A stretch of 32,619 nucleotides of DNA from Gammaproteobacteria bacterium (GTDB lineage Bacteria; Pseudomonadota; Gammaproteobacteria; Arenicellales; JAANXG01), in NCBI GenBank assembly GCA_024638505.1, contig JAHEKE010000019.1, positions 25,224-57,842 on the forward strand. Direction: 5' to 3'. This document shows positions 17,321-26,417 of the stretch, one piece after another. The translations under genes were made by a program, and so were the position numbers. The notes beneath the pieces were generated by a model. It saw nothing but the letters and a program-made list of their open reading frames with translations. It did no database searches and was not told the origin of the DNA. Numbering within the stretch: the first letter of the stretch is position 1; each line of letters starts with the position of its first letter.

Positions 17321-17848
17321 GGGTCACCCCCGCGTGCAATCGCTGAACGCCAATCTGCAGTCGCTGCCAGCGTTATGGAACAAGCAGTTGAATCACAGCG
17401 ACTTGCTGGCCTATATCAGGCGTGGAACATGCCCGAGCATATTCAATGAGAGGGAGTAAAGACTGAAGAGTAACTGCATCTTTACGGGCCATGTGCTTCT
17501 GTAGCCGCCCTTGCGGGCTAGCCCGATCACGGAATGTAACTCACTATACGCCCATCCTTTTGAAATAGATAGGAGGGGCGGCTGCAACGGTGAGCTGCGC
17601 AATCTTCGCTATTCATTCCGATTGCGCGTATAGTCACCTTTGGCTCTATCGCTCTTAAATACGGTTAGAAGGCCCCCATAAGCAAGGCCGTAGTTTCTTT
17701 CTGAGCCTGTTCTGAAACATGGCAGGATGAGCGGTAGTTGCCTTGGCTCTAATTGTTTGACGTAACGGTTACCTCGGGCCGGAAGTTCAAAGCCGAAGCT
17801 AAAAAAGCGCGCGCCTTCTCCTTCAGCGCAGATAAAAATCCGTGTTAC
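17321..17848. other. Gene-free gap between rpoD-type gene and the Cys-repeat gene
   Basis: About 530 bases. A 63-codon minus frame (17411-17602) has no ribosome-binding site or recognisable content. The region should hold the terminator of the sigma factor gene at its right edge and the promoter of the Cys-repeat gene at its left. I see no other structure. Confidence 0.4.
17801..17829 (-). terminator. Possible weak rho-independent terminator after the sigma factor gene
   Basis: On the minus strand, 20 bases after the stop, GCGC, an 11-15-base loop and GCGCGC are followed by six T. The stem is only 4-6 bases, so confidence is low. Confidence 0.35.
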
Positions 17849-19657
17849 TCACTGCTCGAGAAAACTGCGCAGGTGCTCAAAACGAGAAGGATGGCTTAGC
17901 TTGCGCAAAGCTTTGGCTTCGATCTGTCGAATACGCTCCCGGGTTACGTCAAATTGCCTGCCTACTTCTTCCAAAGTGTGGTCCGAATTCATGCCTATGC
18001 CAAAGCGCATACGCAGAATTTTAGCCTCGCGTGGTGTAAGCGCATCCAGAATGTCTTGGGTTGCTGCTGCCAGTTTGGAATCGGTTGTCGCATCAATCGG
18101 AGCTTCACTGTTCTTATCCTCTACGAAGTCACCAAAACAGGTATCGTCATCCCCAACTGGGGCTTCCATGGAAATGGGTTGCTTCGTAATTTTCAACACT
18201 TTGCGCACCTTTTTCTCGGCCATGTCAAGCCGTTCCGCAATTTCCTGGGGAAGAGCCGGGCGGCCTTTTTCTTGCAGTATCTGACGGGAAACGCGATTTA
18301 GCTTGTTGATAGCATCGTTCATGTGCACCGGGATTCGGATTGTACGTGACTGGTCAGCTATGGCGCGGGTAGTAGCTTGCCTAATCCACCATGTCGCATA
18401 AGTGGAAAATTTATAGCCTCGACGATATTCGAACTTATCTACCGCTCTCATCAACCCGATATTTCCCTCCTGGATGAGATCCAGAAATGGCAAACCGCGG
18501 TTTCGGTATTTTTTGGCAATAGCGATCACCAGACGCAGGTTGGACTCGATCATTTCTTTTTTAGCGCGGCGTGCCTTTGCCTCGCCGATTGAGATGCGTC
18601 TATTTACTTCTTTTAATTCACTAATAGAAACGCCAGCGATTTGTTCAAGTATCCGCAGCTTTTCGCGGCGCGCTTTTATCTCAGCAGAGTGCTGCTGAAC
18701 AGCTTCTCGGCTGCCTCCGGCGGCGCGTAACAATGCCCGGTATAAACCGTTGGCGGTCTCTCGGCCAGTAAAGACCCGAATGAATGTTTCTCTGGAAATC
18801 CCGGCATTATGTACGCAGATATCCATAATGCCTTTTTCCTGCACCCGCACTAACCCAATCAGCTCTTTTATCTGCTGCGAAAGTGCGCTGATTCGCTTTG
18901 GTGCGAAATTGATGCCCATCAGCTCAGCAGTGATCCTTTTCTGTATCTTTCTTGCTTTTTCATCGTCGATTCCATGTCGACTGATTGCCCGCATCAGAGT
19001 GTTGTATTTCCTCAGGATCTGTGCGAAACGTTGTTTGACCTCCTCTGGATCAGGGCCGGTATCAGCGTCTTCCTCATCACTATCAACATCAGTCGATTGA
19101 ACAGACCCGGATTGCTGGGATTGTGCAATTATCTCGTCCGCCGCATCCGGATCTAAGAAATCGATCAACAGGTCCTTTAAACGCATTTCGTCATTACGCA
19201 CCAGCTCGTACAGCCGCAGTATCTCTCCAATGGAAAGTGGACAGCTTAAAGCGGCTTCATTGCACTGCTTGTTGCCGTGTTCAATGCGCTTGGCTATTTT
19301 GATCTCTTCTTCGCGAGTCAATAGATTCGCCGAACCCATCTCTCGCATATAGATGCGCATTGGGTCTGTGGTGCGACCGAATTCGCTTTCCACCGCGGCG
19401 GTAAGAACTGCATCACCGTCCTCATCCTGATCTTTGAGAGCTGGATCCTCTTTCATCAGATCAACATCGGCGTCGGGTGATGTGTCGCAGACTGAGATAC
19501 CCATGTCGTTGATCATATTGACCACAGCTTCAATTTGATCTGTCCCGAGCATGTCTTCGGGCAGGTGATCGATAACTTCCTTGTAGGTTACAAAGCCTTG
19601 TTCTTTGCCCTTAGTAATGAGGTTTTTCAGCTCATGCCGAATGCTTCTCTGCTCCAT
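17849..19657 (-). CDS. rpoD: RpoD-type primary sigma-70 factor
   Basis: Sigma subunit of RNA polymerase, 602 residues, close to the 613 of E. coli RpoD. All regions are present: region 1.1 ([20 protein letters not shown]), 1.2 ([14 protein letters not shown]), the acidic non-conserved insert, regions 2.1-2.4 ([19 protein letters not shown]), 3, and 4.2 ([20 protein letters not shown]). The -10 recognition residues Gln and Thr (RQATT) and the -35 recognition helix are kept, so consensus promoters should be recognised. The sigma finger between 3.2 blocks is altered ([10 protein letters not shown], one residue shorter than E. coli). It is not beside dnaG and rpsU as is usual, but 62 bases after an IF-1-like gene. 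Whether it is the only RpoD or a second copy cannot be told from this window. Confidence 0.93.
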   Translation of the reverse strand: MEQRSIRHELKNLITKGKEQGFVTYKEVIDHLPEDMLGTDQIEAVVNMINDMGISVCDTSPDADVDLMKEDPALKDQDEDGDAVLTAAVESEFGRTTDPMRIYMREMGSANLLTREEEIKIAKRIEHGNKQCNEAALSCPLSIGEILRLYELVRNDEMRLKDLLIDFLDPDAADEIIAQSQQSGSVQSTDVDSDEEDADTGPDPEEVKQRFAQILRKYNTLMRAISRHGIDDEKARKIQKRITAELMGINFAPKRISALSQQIKELIGLVRVQEKGIMDICVHNAGISRETFIRVFTGRETANGLYRALLRAAGGSREAVQQHSAEIKARREKLRILEQIAGVSISELKEVNRRISIGEAKARRAKKEMIESNLRLVIAIAKKYRNRGLPFLDLIQEGNIGLMRAVDKFEYRRGYKFSTYATWWIRQATTRAIADQSRTIRIPVHMNDAINKLNRVSRQILQEKGRPALPQEIAERLDMAEKKVRKVLKITKQPISMEAPVGDDDTCFGDFVEDKNSEAPIDATTDSKLAAATQDILDALTPREAKILRMRFGIGMNSDHTLEEVGRQFDVTRERIRQIEAKALRKLSHPSRFEHLRSFLEQ

Positions 19658-19719
19658 ACTTTAATCTACAACCTTGCAGTCCCAGGCCTTCGCAGTGATG
19701 CGGAGTGCGAGGGTAGCGC

Positions 19720-19998
19720 TCATGTATGTTGCCGGTTGCGGTGGATCGTTTTTGATGCCGGCGCCGAAGTTCGGTGCCCTTCTCTATGGCGGAAAGTGAT
19801 TCGGCCTTTCGTCAGGTCATAGGGTGACATTTCAATGCTAACCCGATCGCCGGTGAGAATCCGGATGCGATACTTGCGCATCTTGCCCGACGCGTAGGCG
19901 GTCACGATGCAGCCGTTTTCAAGCATCACTCGAAACAACGTATTCGGCAGCACTTCGTCGATAACGCCTTCGAACTGTACCATTTCTTCTTTAGCCAC
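19720..19998 (-). CDS. infA: Translation initiation factor IF-1-like protein with C-terminal tail
   Basis: OB-fold protein closely matching IF-1: [40 protein letters not shown] and [13 protein letters not shown]. The GTG at 19998 is chosen because GGGAG lies 6 bases upstream and the protein then begins VAKEE, like the MAKE start of IF-1; a longer frame adds 26 unrelated residues. From this start it has 92 residues against 72 for E. coli IF-1; the extra ~20 form a basic tail ([20 protein letters not shown]). IF-1 binds the ribosomal A site and helps initiation; in E. coli it rises during cold shock. It lies between the helicase group and rpoD on the same strand. Confidence 0.9.
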   Translation of the reverse strand: MAKEEMVQFEGVIDEVLPNTLFRVMLENGCIVTAYASGKMRKYRIRILTGDRVSIEMSPYDLTKGRITFRHREGHRTSAPASKTIHRNRQHT

Positions 19999-20227
19999 CC
20001 TGGTCTCCCGGTTGTGTAACGGCGTACCGTTCGCAGCCTGCGTCTTTTGTGTACGGCGTTGTGTTGAGATGACCACAATCGCTGGGCGAGGCCGCTTCGC
20101 GTCTACTGTTTAATTGTGGGGAATTCGCGTTCAGATCAGTGCCCTTTGCTTGACATACTTATGGTTCCTCTGTCTCAGATACGTTCAGACCGGGCTCAGT
20201 AGTTGCGCGTGCCATCAAATGTAAGCC

Positions 20228-20497
20228 CTAATGCAGCGGTCCAGCTCTTTTGAATAATCCCGTGTTCTCAAATTTTTCAAGCGGATCAAGTGTTTCGAGA
20301 AGTTCAAGTGCATCGCCAATGGCATTATTCATCTGCAAAAGTTCTTTTGGTTTTGGCCGATCTCCAAAAGAATCCAACATACCAGACAAGGTATCAAAGG
20401 CTATGACAAGTTCCCTACCCACTTCATTGATGTGGTCCGACCTGCCTTCTTCGCTCATCACATAATTTTTCAATTCTGAAATAAGTTTGTCTTTCAT
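20228..20497 (-). CDS. Small acidic protein of unknown function, 89 aa
   Basis: No family is recognised. It is a soluble, largely helical acidic protein containing LVIAFDTLSGMLDSFGDRPK and ALELLETLDPLEKFENTG, with no cysteine. The ATG is preceded by a G-rich stretch (GGGGGCGG) that could serve as ribosome-binding site. It sits on the minus strand between the RhlE-type helicase and the IF-1-like gene, so it may belong to the RNA-handling group. Confidence 0.65.
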   Translation of the reverse strand: MKDKLISELKNYVMSEEGRSDHINEVGRELVIAFDTLSGMLDSFGDRPKPKELLQMNNAIGDALELLETLDPLEKFENTGLFKRAGPLH

Positions 20498-20609
20498 TAT
20501 CCGCCCCCAGGAGTAGTGTTTGCCTGTGAGTGTCGTTTGTTCATACGGTTGATAGAGATGTCTTTTGTTGTATTTGGCCTTAAACCATTGCGTTGGCGTC
20601 GCTCGCGCT

Positions 20610-21881
<1,272 letters not shown>

Positions 21882-21891
21882 AATGCTCCTA

Positions 21892-21910
21892 CCCCTAACT
21901 CTTGTTGGGG
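21892..21910 (-). promoter_or_regulatory. Hairpin abutting the helicase ribosome-binding site
   Basis: On the minus strand, CCCCAAC, a short loop and GTTAGGGG pair over seven bases with one bulged base. This ends two bases before the TAGGAG Shine-Dalgarno of the RhlE gene. It could tune ribosome access with temperature or protein binding; this is inference. Confidence 0.45.
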
Positions 21911-21961
21911 AACTAGTAGATGAAAACTAAAGAACGTAAAACGGGATGCTTGGTGCAATCA

Positions 21962-22034
21962 CCGGATCTGGTTCACTCAAGGTGTGGTCACGGCCATAGC
22001 CTTACCCACACCACGCTGCTAACCAGATTACGGA
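21962..22034. repeat. Long three-segment inverted repeat in helicase leader
   Basis: Nested arms pair as follows: ATCTGGTT (21966-21973) with AACCAGAT (22021-22028), GGTGTGG (21981-21987) with CCACACC (22006-22012), and GGC (21992-21994) with GCC (21999-22001) around a CATA loop, plus possible CCG/CGG at the ends. The inner interruption is symmetric (TCAC/TTAC). On either strand this makes a stable imperfect hairpin of about 65-73 bases. No T tract follows on the minus strand, so it is not an ordinary terminator. It lies about 80 bases upstream of the helicase start. Confidence 0.75.
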
Positions 22035-22306
22035 TGAATATAAAACACATGGAAGGTCAGTAACGCGGCCCCTGTTCAGGGATGAAAAGACTATACAGAT
22101 CTGAACGCGATAAAGCCATGATTATTTTTTGGGTCGGCCTTGATTCGCGGCATAGCGCTAACAGATGCATTACGCCTGAAGCGTACGAGAGCTATCGTCA
22201 CTTCGGGAAGTCTCGATTTTTCTCTGCTACTTTCTACTACTTTAGATAGCCAACGACGCCCAACGTGGCTGAAGAAAAAAGCTCGCAACAATATCTGCTG
22301 TTTCTG
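22035..22306. other. Remainder of the gap between RRM gene and helicase gene
   Basis: With the hairpin described separately, the 21882-22306 gap holds a 66-codon minus frame (22091-22291) with a TTG start and basic content but no family match; I do not call it. The helicase promoter probably lies here. Confidence 0.35.
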
Positions 22307-22582
22307 CTAGTGTCGCCGGCGCCTGCCGCTATGCGCTTTTCCACGGTCATCTTCGAACTTGACCTTGATAAGATTACCCTCGAACGATTTGCCGTTTAGG
22401 CCAGCGATGGCCGCGCGGGCCTCATGGCCCTCCATTTCTAGAAAGCCGAATCCTTTACAGCGACCTGAAAATAGATCTTTTACAAGCTTGATGGAACGGA
22501 CCGTGCCGAATTGTGAAAATAAAACCCGCACAGACTCTTCAGTAGTAGTAGGTGGTAGGCTTCCAACAAATAATCTCTTCAA
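22307..22582 (-). CDS. Single-RRM RNA-binding protein
   Basis: Protein of 91 residues made of one RNA recognition motif. RNP2 is RLFVGSLPP at the start and RNP1 is CKGFGFLEME; the intervening VRVLFSQFGTVRSIKLVKD fits helix 1 and strand 2. A basic tail (GKAHSGRRRRH) follows. Small RRM proteins of this kind occur in cyanobacteria and many proteobacteria and are often cold-induced. The start is TTG at 22582: an in-frame stop lies just upstream, no ATG precedes the RNP2 strand, and AAGG is 10 bases before it. It is separated from the cold-shock gene by a strong hairpin and shares its strand. Confidence 0.93.
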   Translation of the reverse strand: MKRLFVGSLPPTTTEESVRVLFSQFGTVRSIKLVKDLFSGRCKGFGFLEMEGHEARAAIAGLNGKSFEGNLIKVKFEDDRGKAHSGRRRRH

Positions 22583-22608
22583 TGTATAGCTACCTTACTC
22601 GCATTAGG

Positions 22609-22633
22609 GCAAACCCCGCCTCGCGGGGTTTGC
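22609..22633. terminator. Strong 10-bp hairpin between csp and RRM genes
   Basis: GCAAACCCCG and CGGGGTTTGC pair perfectly around a 5-base loop. On the minus strand, T5 precedes the stem and no T tract follows it, so it may act as a partial terminator, an RNA-stability element for the csp message, or a leader structure for the RRM gene rather than a classical terminator. Confidence 0.5.
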
Positions 22634-22652
22634 ATAAAAATCCGCAGACCAA

Positions 22653-22853
22653 TCAGACCTGTACTTGCGTCGCCTGTGGGCCCTTTGGTCCGTTTTCGAC
22701 GTTGAAGCTCACCTGCTGGCCTTCAGTCAGTGTGCGAAATCCTTCATTAGCTATAGCTGAATAGTGAACAAAAACGTCTTTGCTACCATCTGAAGGAGTA
22801 ATAAAGCCGAATCCCTTGGATTCGTTAAACCATTTAACGGTTCCTGTTACCAT
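22653..22853 (-). CDS. Cold-shock protein, CspA family
   Basis: RNA/DNA-binding protein of 66 residues, the standard size. RNP1 is KGFGFI and RNP2 is VFVHYSAI; it begins [16 protein letters not shown] and ends [12 protein letters not shown]. The ATG at 22853 is chosen over a longer frame because the family starts there and GAGG lies 8 bases upstream. It opens RNA secondary structure during cold or growth transitions. A candidate promoter about 120 bases upstream would give the long leader typical of cold-shock messages. First gene of the minus-strand RNA-handling group. Confidence 0.95.
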   Translation of the reverse strand: MVTGTVKWFNESKGFGFITPSDGSKDVFVHYSAIANEGFRTLTEGQQVSFNVENGPKGPQATQVQV

Positions 22854-23196
22854 GATAATTACCTCATCAATTTTAAACAATATTGGAATGATACTAGTCT
22901 TTCGAGGCAATTAGCAGGAATGCACTTAGGCAGGACGTCTGACAAAAAACCAGGAGAGAATGTAACGCTTCGCATTATAGCCTTAAATTCACAATGAATA
23001 CACTAACTATCCATCTATCCGCTTAAATTGAGGTACGGTTCGGTATGCCGAGACCACGCTGTTGCCCTGCATCCCCTCAAGCTACAATGATGGAAACGCT
23101 CAACATCCGACAACAGGAGCTCAGTATCCGCGCGGTTTTCAGGCTATCTCGAACCAGCCGGCGGCGTGCGGCAAGAGGCAGAATATAGCGATCAGC
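22854..23196 (-). promoter_or_regulatory. Leader and candidate promoter of the cold-shock gene
   Basis: The gap of about 340 bases holds a perfect -10, TATAAT, on the minus strand at 22974-22979, without a good -35 at 17 bases (TGTATT). Transcription from it would start near 22967, leaving a leader of about 110 bases before the csp start, as cold-shock messages often have. I see no clear cold box. The remainder, 23000-23196, shows nothing recognisable. Confidence 0.45.
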
Positions 23197-23574
23197 TCAA
23201 TCTGATAGCGCAGCCGTCGCCACGATTTCTATAATCGTCCCCGGTGTCGGCAGCGCAGATACGGCGATACAAGCTCGTACAGGATAGGGCTCCGCAAAGA
23301 AACGTTTGTAGACTGCGTCCATTGCCGGTTTGTGGTCCAGTGATGTTAAAAAGATTTGAAGCAGCACCACATTCGCAAGACTTGCGCCGGCAGCTTCCAG
23401 CGTCGCTTGCAGATCTGCCATTGTGACCTCCGTCTGCTGAGTCGTGTCCCCATTTTCTATGGATCCATCGGGACGTATCGGCACGTGTACAGAATAAAGA
23501 ATGTTGTTCGAGGCGATCGCCCACGCATGTGGAGCAGGTGGTTTTGTCAGCCCAGTCTCAATAATGCGACGCAT
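23197..23574 (-). CDS. RidA/YjgF-family enamine/imine deaminase-like protein
   Basis: Protein of 125 residues from the ATG at 23574, which has GGAGG 7 bases upstream; a longer frame is unlikely. The family blocks are YSVHVPIRPDGSI, ATLEAAGASLANVVLLQIFL, MDAVYKRFF and PVRACIAVSALPTPGTIIEI. The Arg that binds the substrate carboxylate in RidA (here in PVRACI) and the Glu near the C-terminus (IIEI) are present, so deaminase activity on 2-aminoacrylate-like imines is plausible. Several RidA subgroups have other roles. Single gene upstream of the cold-shock promoter region, same strand as the next methyltransferase. Confidence 0.9.
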   Translation of the reverse strand: MRRIIETGLTKPPAPHAWAIASNNILYSVHVPIRPDGSIENGDTTQQTEVTMADLQATLEAAGASLANVVLLQIFLTSLDHKPAMDAVYKRFFAEPYPVRACIAVSALPTPGTIIEIVATAALSD

Positions 23575-23749
23575 TGCAGCTCCTCCGCTCAGTAGATCTC
23601 TGTAAGTGAATACCACCCCGACGCGGACGCACACACCGATGCAGCCGATCGACGCTCGCCACAGACTATACAGGGGTTGTCAGCTTCAAGCTGCACTAGA
23701 TTTGCGCGTCAATCTGAGCGGAGATGCGCGTGCCTTAGCTATTTCGTTG

Positions 23750-24568
23750 TTAAGGCTTTCGACCTTCTGCCCAGTTGATGCCGTACCAGACCGCGGCGTC
23801 GGGGAGCTCTAAGAATTCCGTCAGGTTGGTCACCGCCTGATCATAAATCTGCGGAGCTATCAGTTTTGTCGATATTACGGTTGCCCTCGCACCCTGCAGA
23901 ACGCCAATGATGTTATGCACAATTCCGCCGAATAGAGGCGCGCCCGCACAGGCGCCATAGAATATCTGCGTGTTACTTACAGGCCGTGCTCCCGCCCCGT
24001 GCATCAACGACACGAGCTTACGCCCGATCAAAGGATCCGTTCCAAGGTGACTGTAGGATAAATAATAAGCGCGCCATGCGGCTAGCACGCCTTCCGGTTC
24101 CGGCCATAACCGCATAAGTTCATGATCATCATCGGCAAGCACGATTCGGCCGCCGCGACGAAGGGCGCCAACCATTCCCGCCACGACTGCAGCTGGATCG
24201 GGAACATGTTCGAGAAGAAATCGCGCGTGGGCGAGATCAATTCTCTTCTGTTCGTCATCGCTGAGAGGAAGCTCGGCTGCGCTCCCGAGTCGGTAGTCGA
24301 TATCGCATCCATTCTGCTTGCTTTTAGCCATCTGCCGAGCGGCATCTAACTGTTGCGGATCGTGCTCCGCCGCGATGATTCGAGATCCGCTGTGCAGATT
24401 GGTCGCCATCAGTTGGGTGAACTGGCCAGTGCCTGCGCCGACGTCCAGAACCAGCTTTTCATTGCTCAATTTCAGTGTTTGCAGACAGCGTTCGTTGATC
24501 AGGCTGTTCATCAGGGCCAATCGTTGCCGCTCCGTATCGGTGCTGCCGTGTATGTAGTTCTCGCTCAT
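23750..24568 (-). CDS. Class I SAM-dependent methyltransferase
   Basis: Protein of 272 residues with the Rossmann methyltransferase fold. It begins YIHGSTDTERQRLALMN, then has motif I LVLDVGAGTGQFTQLM, an acidic loop after strand 2 (IIAAEHD), motif IV/post region DLAHARFLLEHVPDP and the strand GGRIVLADDDHE. The N-terminal YIHG-ERxRL segment recurs in a group of UbiE-like small-molecule methyltransferases. The substrate is unknown; the C-terminal half lacks any signature I recognise. The gene is separate from its neighbours by about 150 bases on each side. Confidence 0.88.
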   Translation of the reverse strand: MSENYIHGSTDTERQRLALMNSLINERCLQTLKLSNEKLVLDVGAGTGQFTQLMATNLHSGSRIIAAEHDPQQLDAARQMAKSKQNGCDIDYRLGSAAELPLSDDEQKRIDLAHARFLLEHVPDPAAVVAGMVGALRRGGRIVLADDDHELMRLWPEPEGVLAAWRAYYLSYSHLGTDPLIGRKLVSLMHGAGARPVSNTQIFYGACAGAPLFGGIVHNIIGVLQGARATVISTKLIAPQIYDQAVTNLTEFLELPDAAVWYGINWAEGRKP

Positions 24569-24720
24569 CCAGGGTTCCCAGTTTCCGGCTCTACTGCTGG
24601 ATTATATTCTGCAGACATTATTAATTGGGGCATACGGCGACCTCGGCGCAATGTTTGTCGCCACGTTCTGCGCAACTGCCAAGCTAATGTCGTGGGCCAA
24701 ATAGAGCCGCTAAAAGAGCA

Positions 24721-25218
24721 CTAGGTTGCTGCGATAAGGGCAGGTCTTAGCAGTTCGACCAGCGCATCTACGGTTTCTTTTGCGTTCTTTGTCCGCCTCA
24801 CCGACGGGTCTAAGCCGCCCGCAACTATGCCACCCGTCCCCTCGATCGCAAGCACAGGCTTTTTTGAGGCAATAAATTGAGCCGCCACCTTTTCTGTTCC
24901 GGGTCCACCGCCGATAATGATCGCTGCCAGACATAAAGCGGTTAATTTCTTGTGCTTGCTTACAACGTCAGGGACAACCACGAATTCATCGCACAAACTA
25001 TGATCAAAATTTTGTAACTTCTCTTCCACAACTGCGCGGGTACTTCCTCCTGCGTTCTTAGCCCCTTCGAATGCATAGCGAAATGTTGAAGTAAGATTGC
25101 CCGCTGCAACACCAAAGTTCCGCCCGGCCAGTTCTGTTCCTGCGTCATAGGCAAAAGCACGGTTGAGATCACTGCACTCACGGCCGAAGCCTAAAATGGC
25201 GATGTAGTCTACGGACAT
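24721..25218 (-). CDS. SLOG/LOG-type Rossmann-fold nucleotide-binding protein
   Basis: Protein of 165 residues from the ATG at 25218. It starts MSVDYIAILGFGRECSDLNR and contains IIIGGGPGTEKVAAQFIASK and KPVLAIEGTGGIVAGGLDPS, the GGGPGT-E and KP-V features of the TIGR00725-like branch of the SLOG superfamily, which bind nucleotide-derived ligands. A longer frame begins with GTG at 25266, but a TATAAT on the same strand (25269-25274) would start the message after that codon, which favours 25218. No cytokinin-type catalytic PGGxGTxxE is present in full, so a LOG phosphoribohydrolase role is uncertain. Confidence 0.78.
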   Translation of the reverse strand: MSVDYIAILGFGRECSDLNRAFAYDAGTELAGRNFGVAAGNLTSTFRYAFEGAKNAGGSTRAVVEEKLQNFDHSLCDEFVVVPDVVSKHKKLTALCLAAIIIGGGPGTEKVAAQFIASKKPVLAIEGTGGIVAGGLDPSVRRTKNAKETVDALVELLRPALIAAT

Positions 25219-25268
25219 AAAAAGCGGCGGCGCCCCATGTTTTAAATCAGTTCTGACGTTAAACACTT

Positions 25269-25274
25269 ATTATA
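25269..25274 (-). promoter_or_regulatory. Candidate -10 of the SLOG gene
   Basis: Perfect TATAAT on the minus strand, 50 bases before the ATG at 25218. The -35 at 17 bases (CGGTAT) is poor. Confidence 0.35.
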
Positions 25275-25445
25275 GCCGGCCGTTTTTTTAAATACCGGTT
25301 TAACAAAAAGCATTCGTCCTCGTGCTACGTTGGTTCGACTTGCGAGTCCAAAAAAATGTACACTCGTCAAGACCCACGACCATTTAAACGGTAGCCCGTA
25401 GACTATGGTTAGAACACACGTGAACACGCTGTCCTGAGGTGCGCC

Positions 25446-26267
25446 GTGCGGACGGTTGACGAGCAGACGCTGATAGAAGATTTCAGTGCACAGTACGAGC
25501 ATCTGCAGAATCCCGTAGCGCGAGAAATCGAACGTAATGTTTGTGGGTGCGACTACGGAGGCACGAGTTGGACGACCCGGGCTGAAGCAGATTGGATCTG
25601 TGATCTGCTGCAGTTAAATTCCGATCGACGATTGCTGGAGGTCGGTGCGGGTTGCGGCTGGCCCGGGCTGTATATGGCTCGCAAGACGGGATGTGAGCTA
25701 ATGCTGGTGGACCTGCCTTTAGAGGGGCTTCGAATCGCAGCACGACGCGTCATCGACGACGGGCTTGAAGGCCGCTGCCGGTTGGTCGTGGCGGACGCAG
25801 TTGCGCTGCCATTTGGCAACCAGGAATTTGACGCTATTAGCCATTCTGATGTGCTCTGCTGCCTCGACAAAAAGCTCAACGCGCTGCAGGACTGTCATCG
25901 GGTAATGCGGGCAGGGGGCATTATGGTGTTTACCGTGATATCTATTGCTCCAGGACTGCCAACGAAGGATCACAACCATGCCATTGAATTCGGTCCACCG
26001 TACGTCGACTCAGCGTCCGACTACAGCGCCATGCTCAGCAGGAGCGGCTGGGCCATAGGCGACGCGGTAGATCTCACTGCTGAGTATGCGTCAACCTCCA
26101 ACAGGTACCTGCGACAGTTGGAGAGCCACCGGAGCGAACTGAAAGATTTATTGGGAGGAGAGGAGTTCCGCGCGCAGTTGACCCGGATGCGGTCCAAGGT
26201 TGCCGCTATTGATCAGGGTCTCTTTCGACGTGAGCTGTACTTGACTAAACGAACACACCCGGACTAA
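25446..26267 (+). CDS. SAM-dependent methyltransferase
   Basis: Protein of 273 residues. The GTG start follows GAGG by 6 bases. Motif I is LLEVGAGCGWPGLYMARK, the post-I acidic residue is in LMLVDLPLEG, and motif IV is AISHSDVLCCLDK with a His/Asp pair typical of small-molecule methyltransferases; GGIMVFTVISIAP closes the core. It ends in a helical region of about 60 residues. It lies 150 bases before the LicA-like kinase on the same strand, so it could be the first gene of the phosphocholine-type operon, or an independent gene. Substrate not predictable. Confidence 0.85.
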   Translation: MRTVDEQTLIEDFSAQYEHLQNPVAREIERNVCGCDYGGTSWTTRAEADWICDLLQLNSDRRLLEVGAGCGWPGLYMARKTGCELMLVDLPLEGLRIAARRVIDDGLEGRCRLVVADAVALPFGNQEFDAISHSDVLCCLDKKLNALQDCHRVMRAGGIMVFTVISIAPGLPTKDHNHAIEFGPPYVDSASDYSAMLSRSGWAIGDAVDLTAEYASTSNRYLRQLESHRSELKDLLGGEEFRAQLTRMRSKVAAIDQGLFRRELYLTKRTHPD

Positions 26268-26417
26268 CCGCCTGTTATGCTGCGTGCTATGCGAGCCCGA
26301 AAAGTGTGTCCGAGGGGCAGTCGCTGGGTCTGCAGACCATTCCACGGCGCGTGGTTTCCGCCAGACCGGGCATTTGCAAGTATGATTGCTTATCCAGAAC
26401 CTTCGCCCTGAGGAGGG

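Noticed and set aside
17411-17602. 63-codon minus-strand frame
   Set aside because: No start signal and no recognisable content.
20150-20155. Consensus TTGACA on the plus strand as a promoter
   Set aside because: No -10 at 16-18 bases and no plus-strand gene downstream.
21962-22034. Integron attC site
   Set aside because: The ends do not fit the RYYYAAC and GTTRRRY core sites, and no integrase or cassette is nearby.
22091-22291. 66-codon minus-strand frame between RRM and helicase genes
   Set aside because: TTG start without a ribosome-binding site, basic random-like composition.
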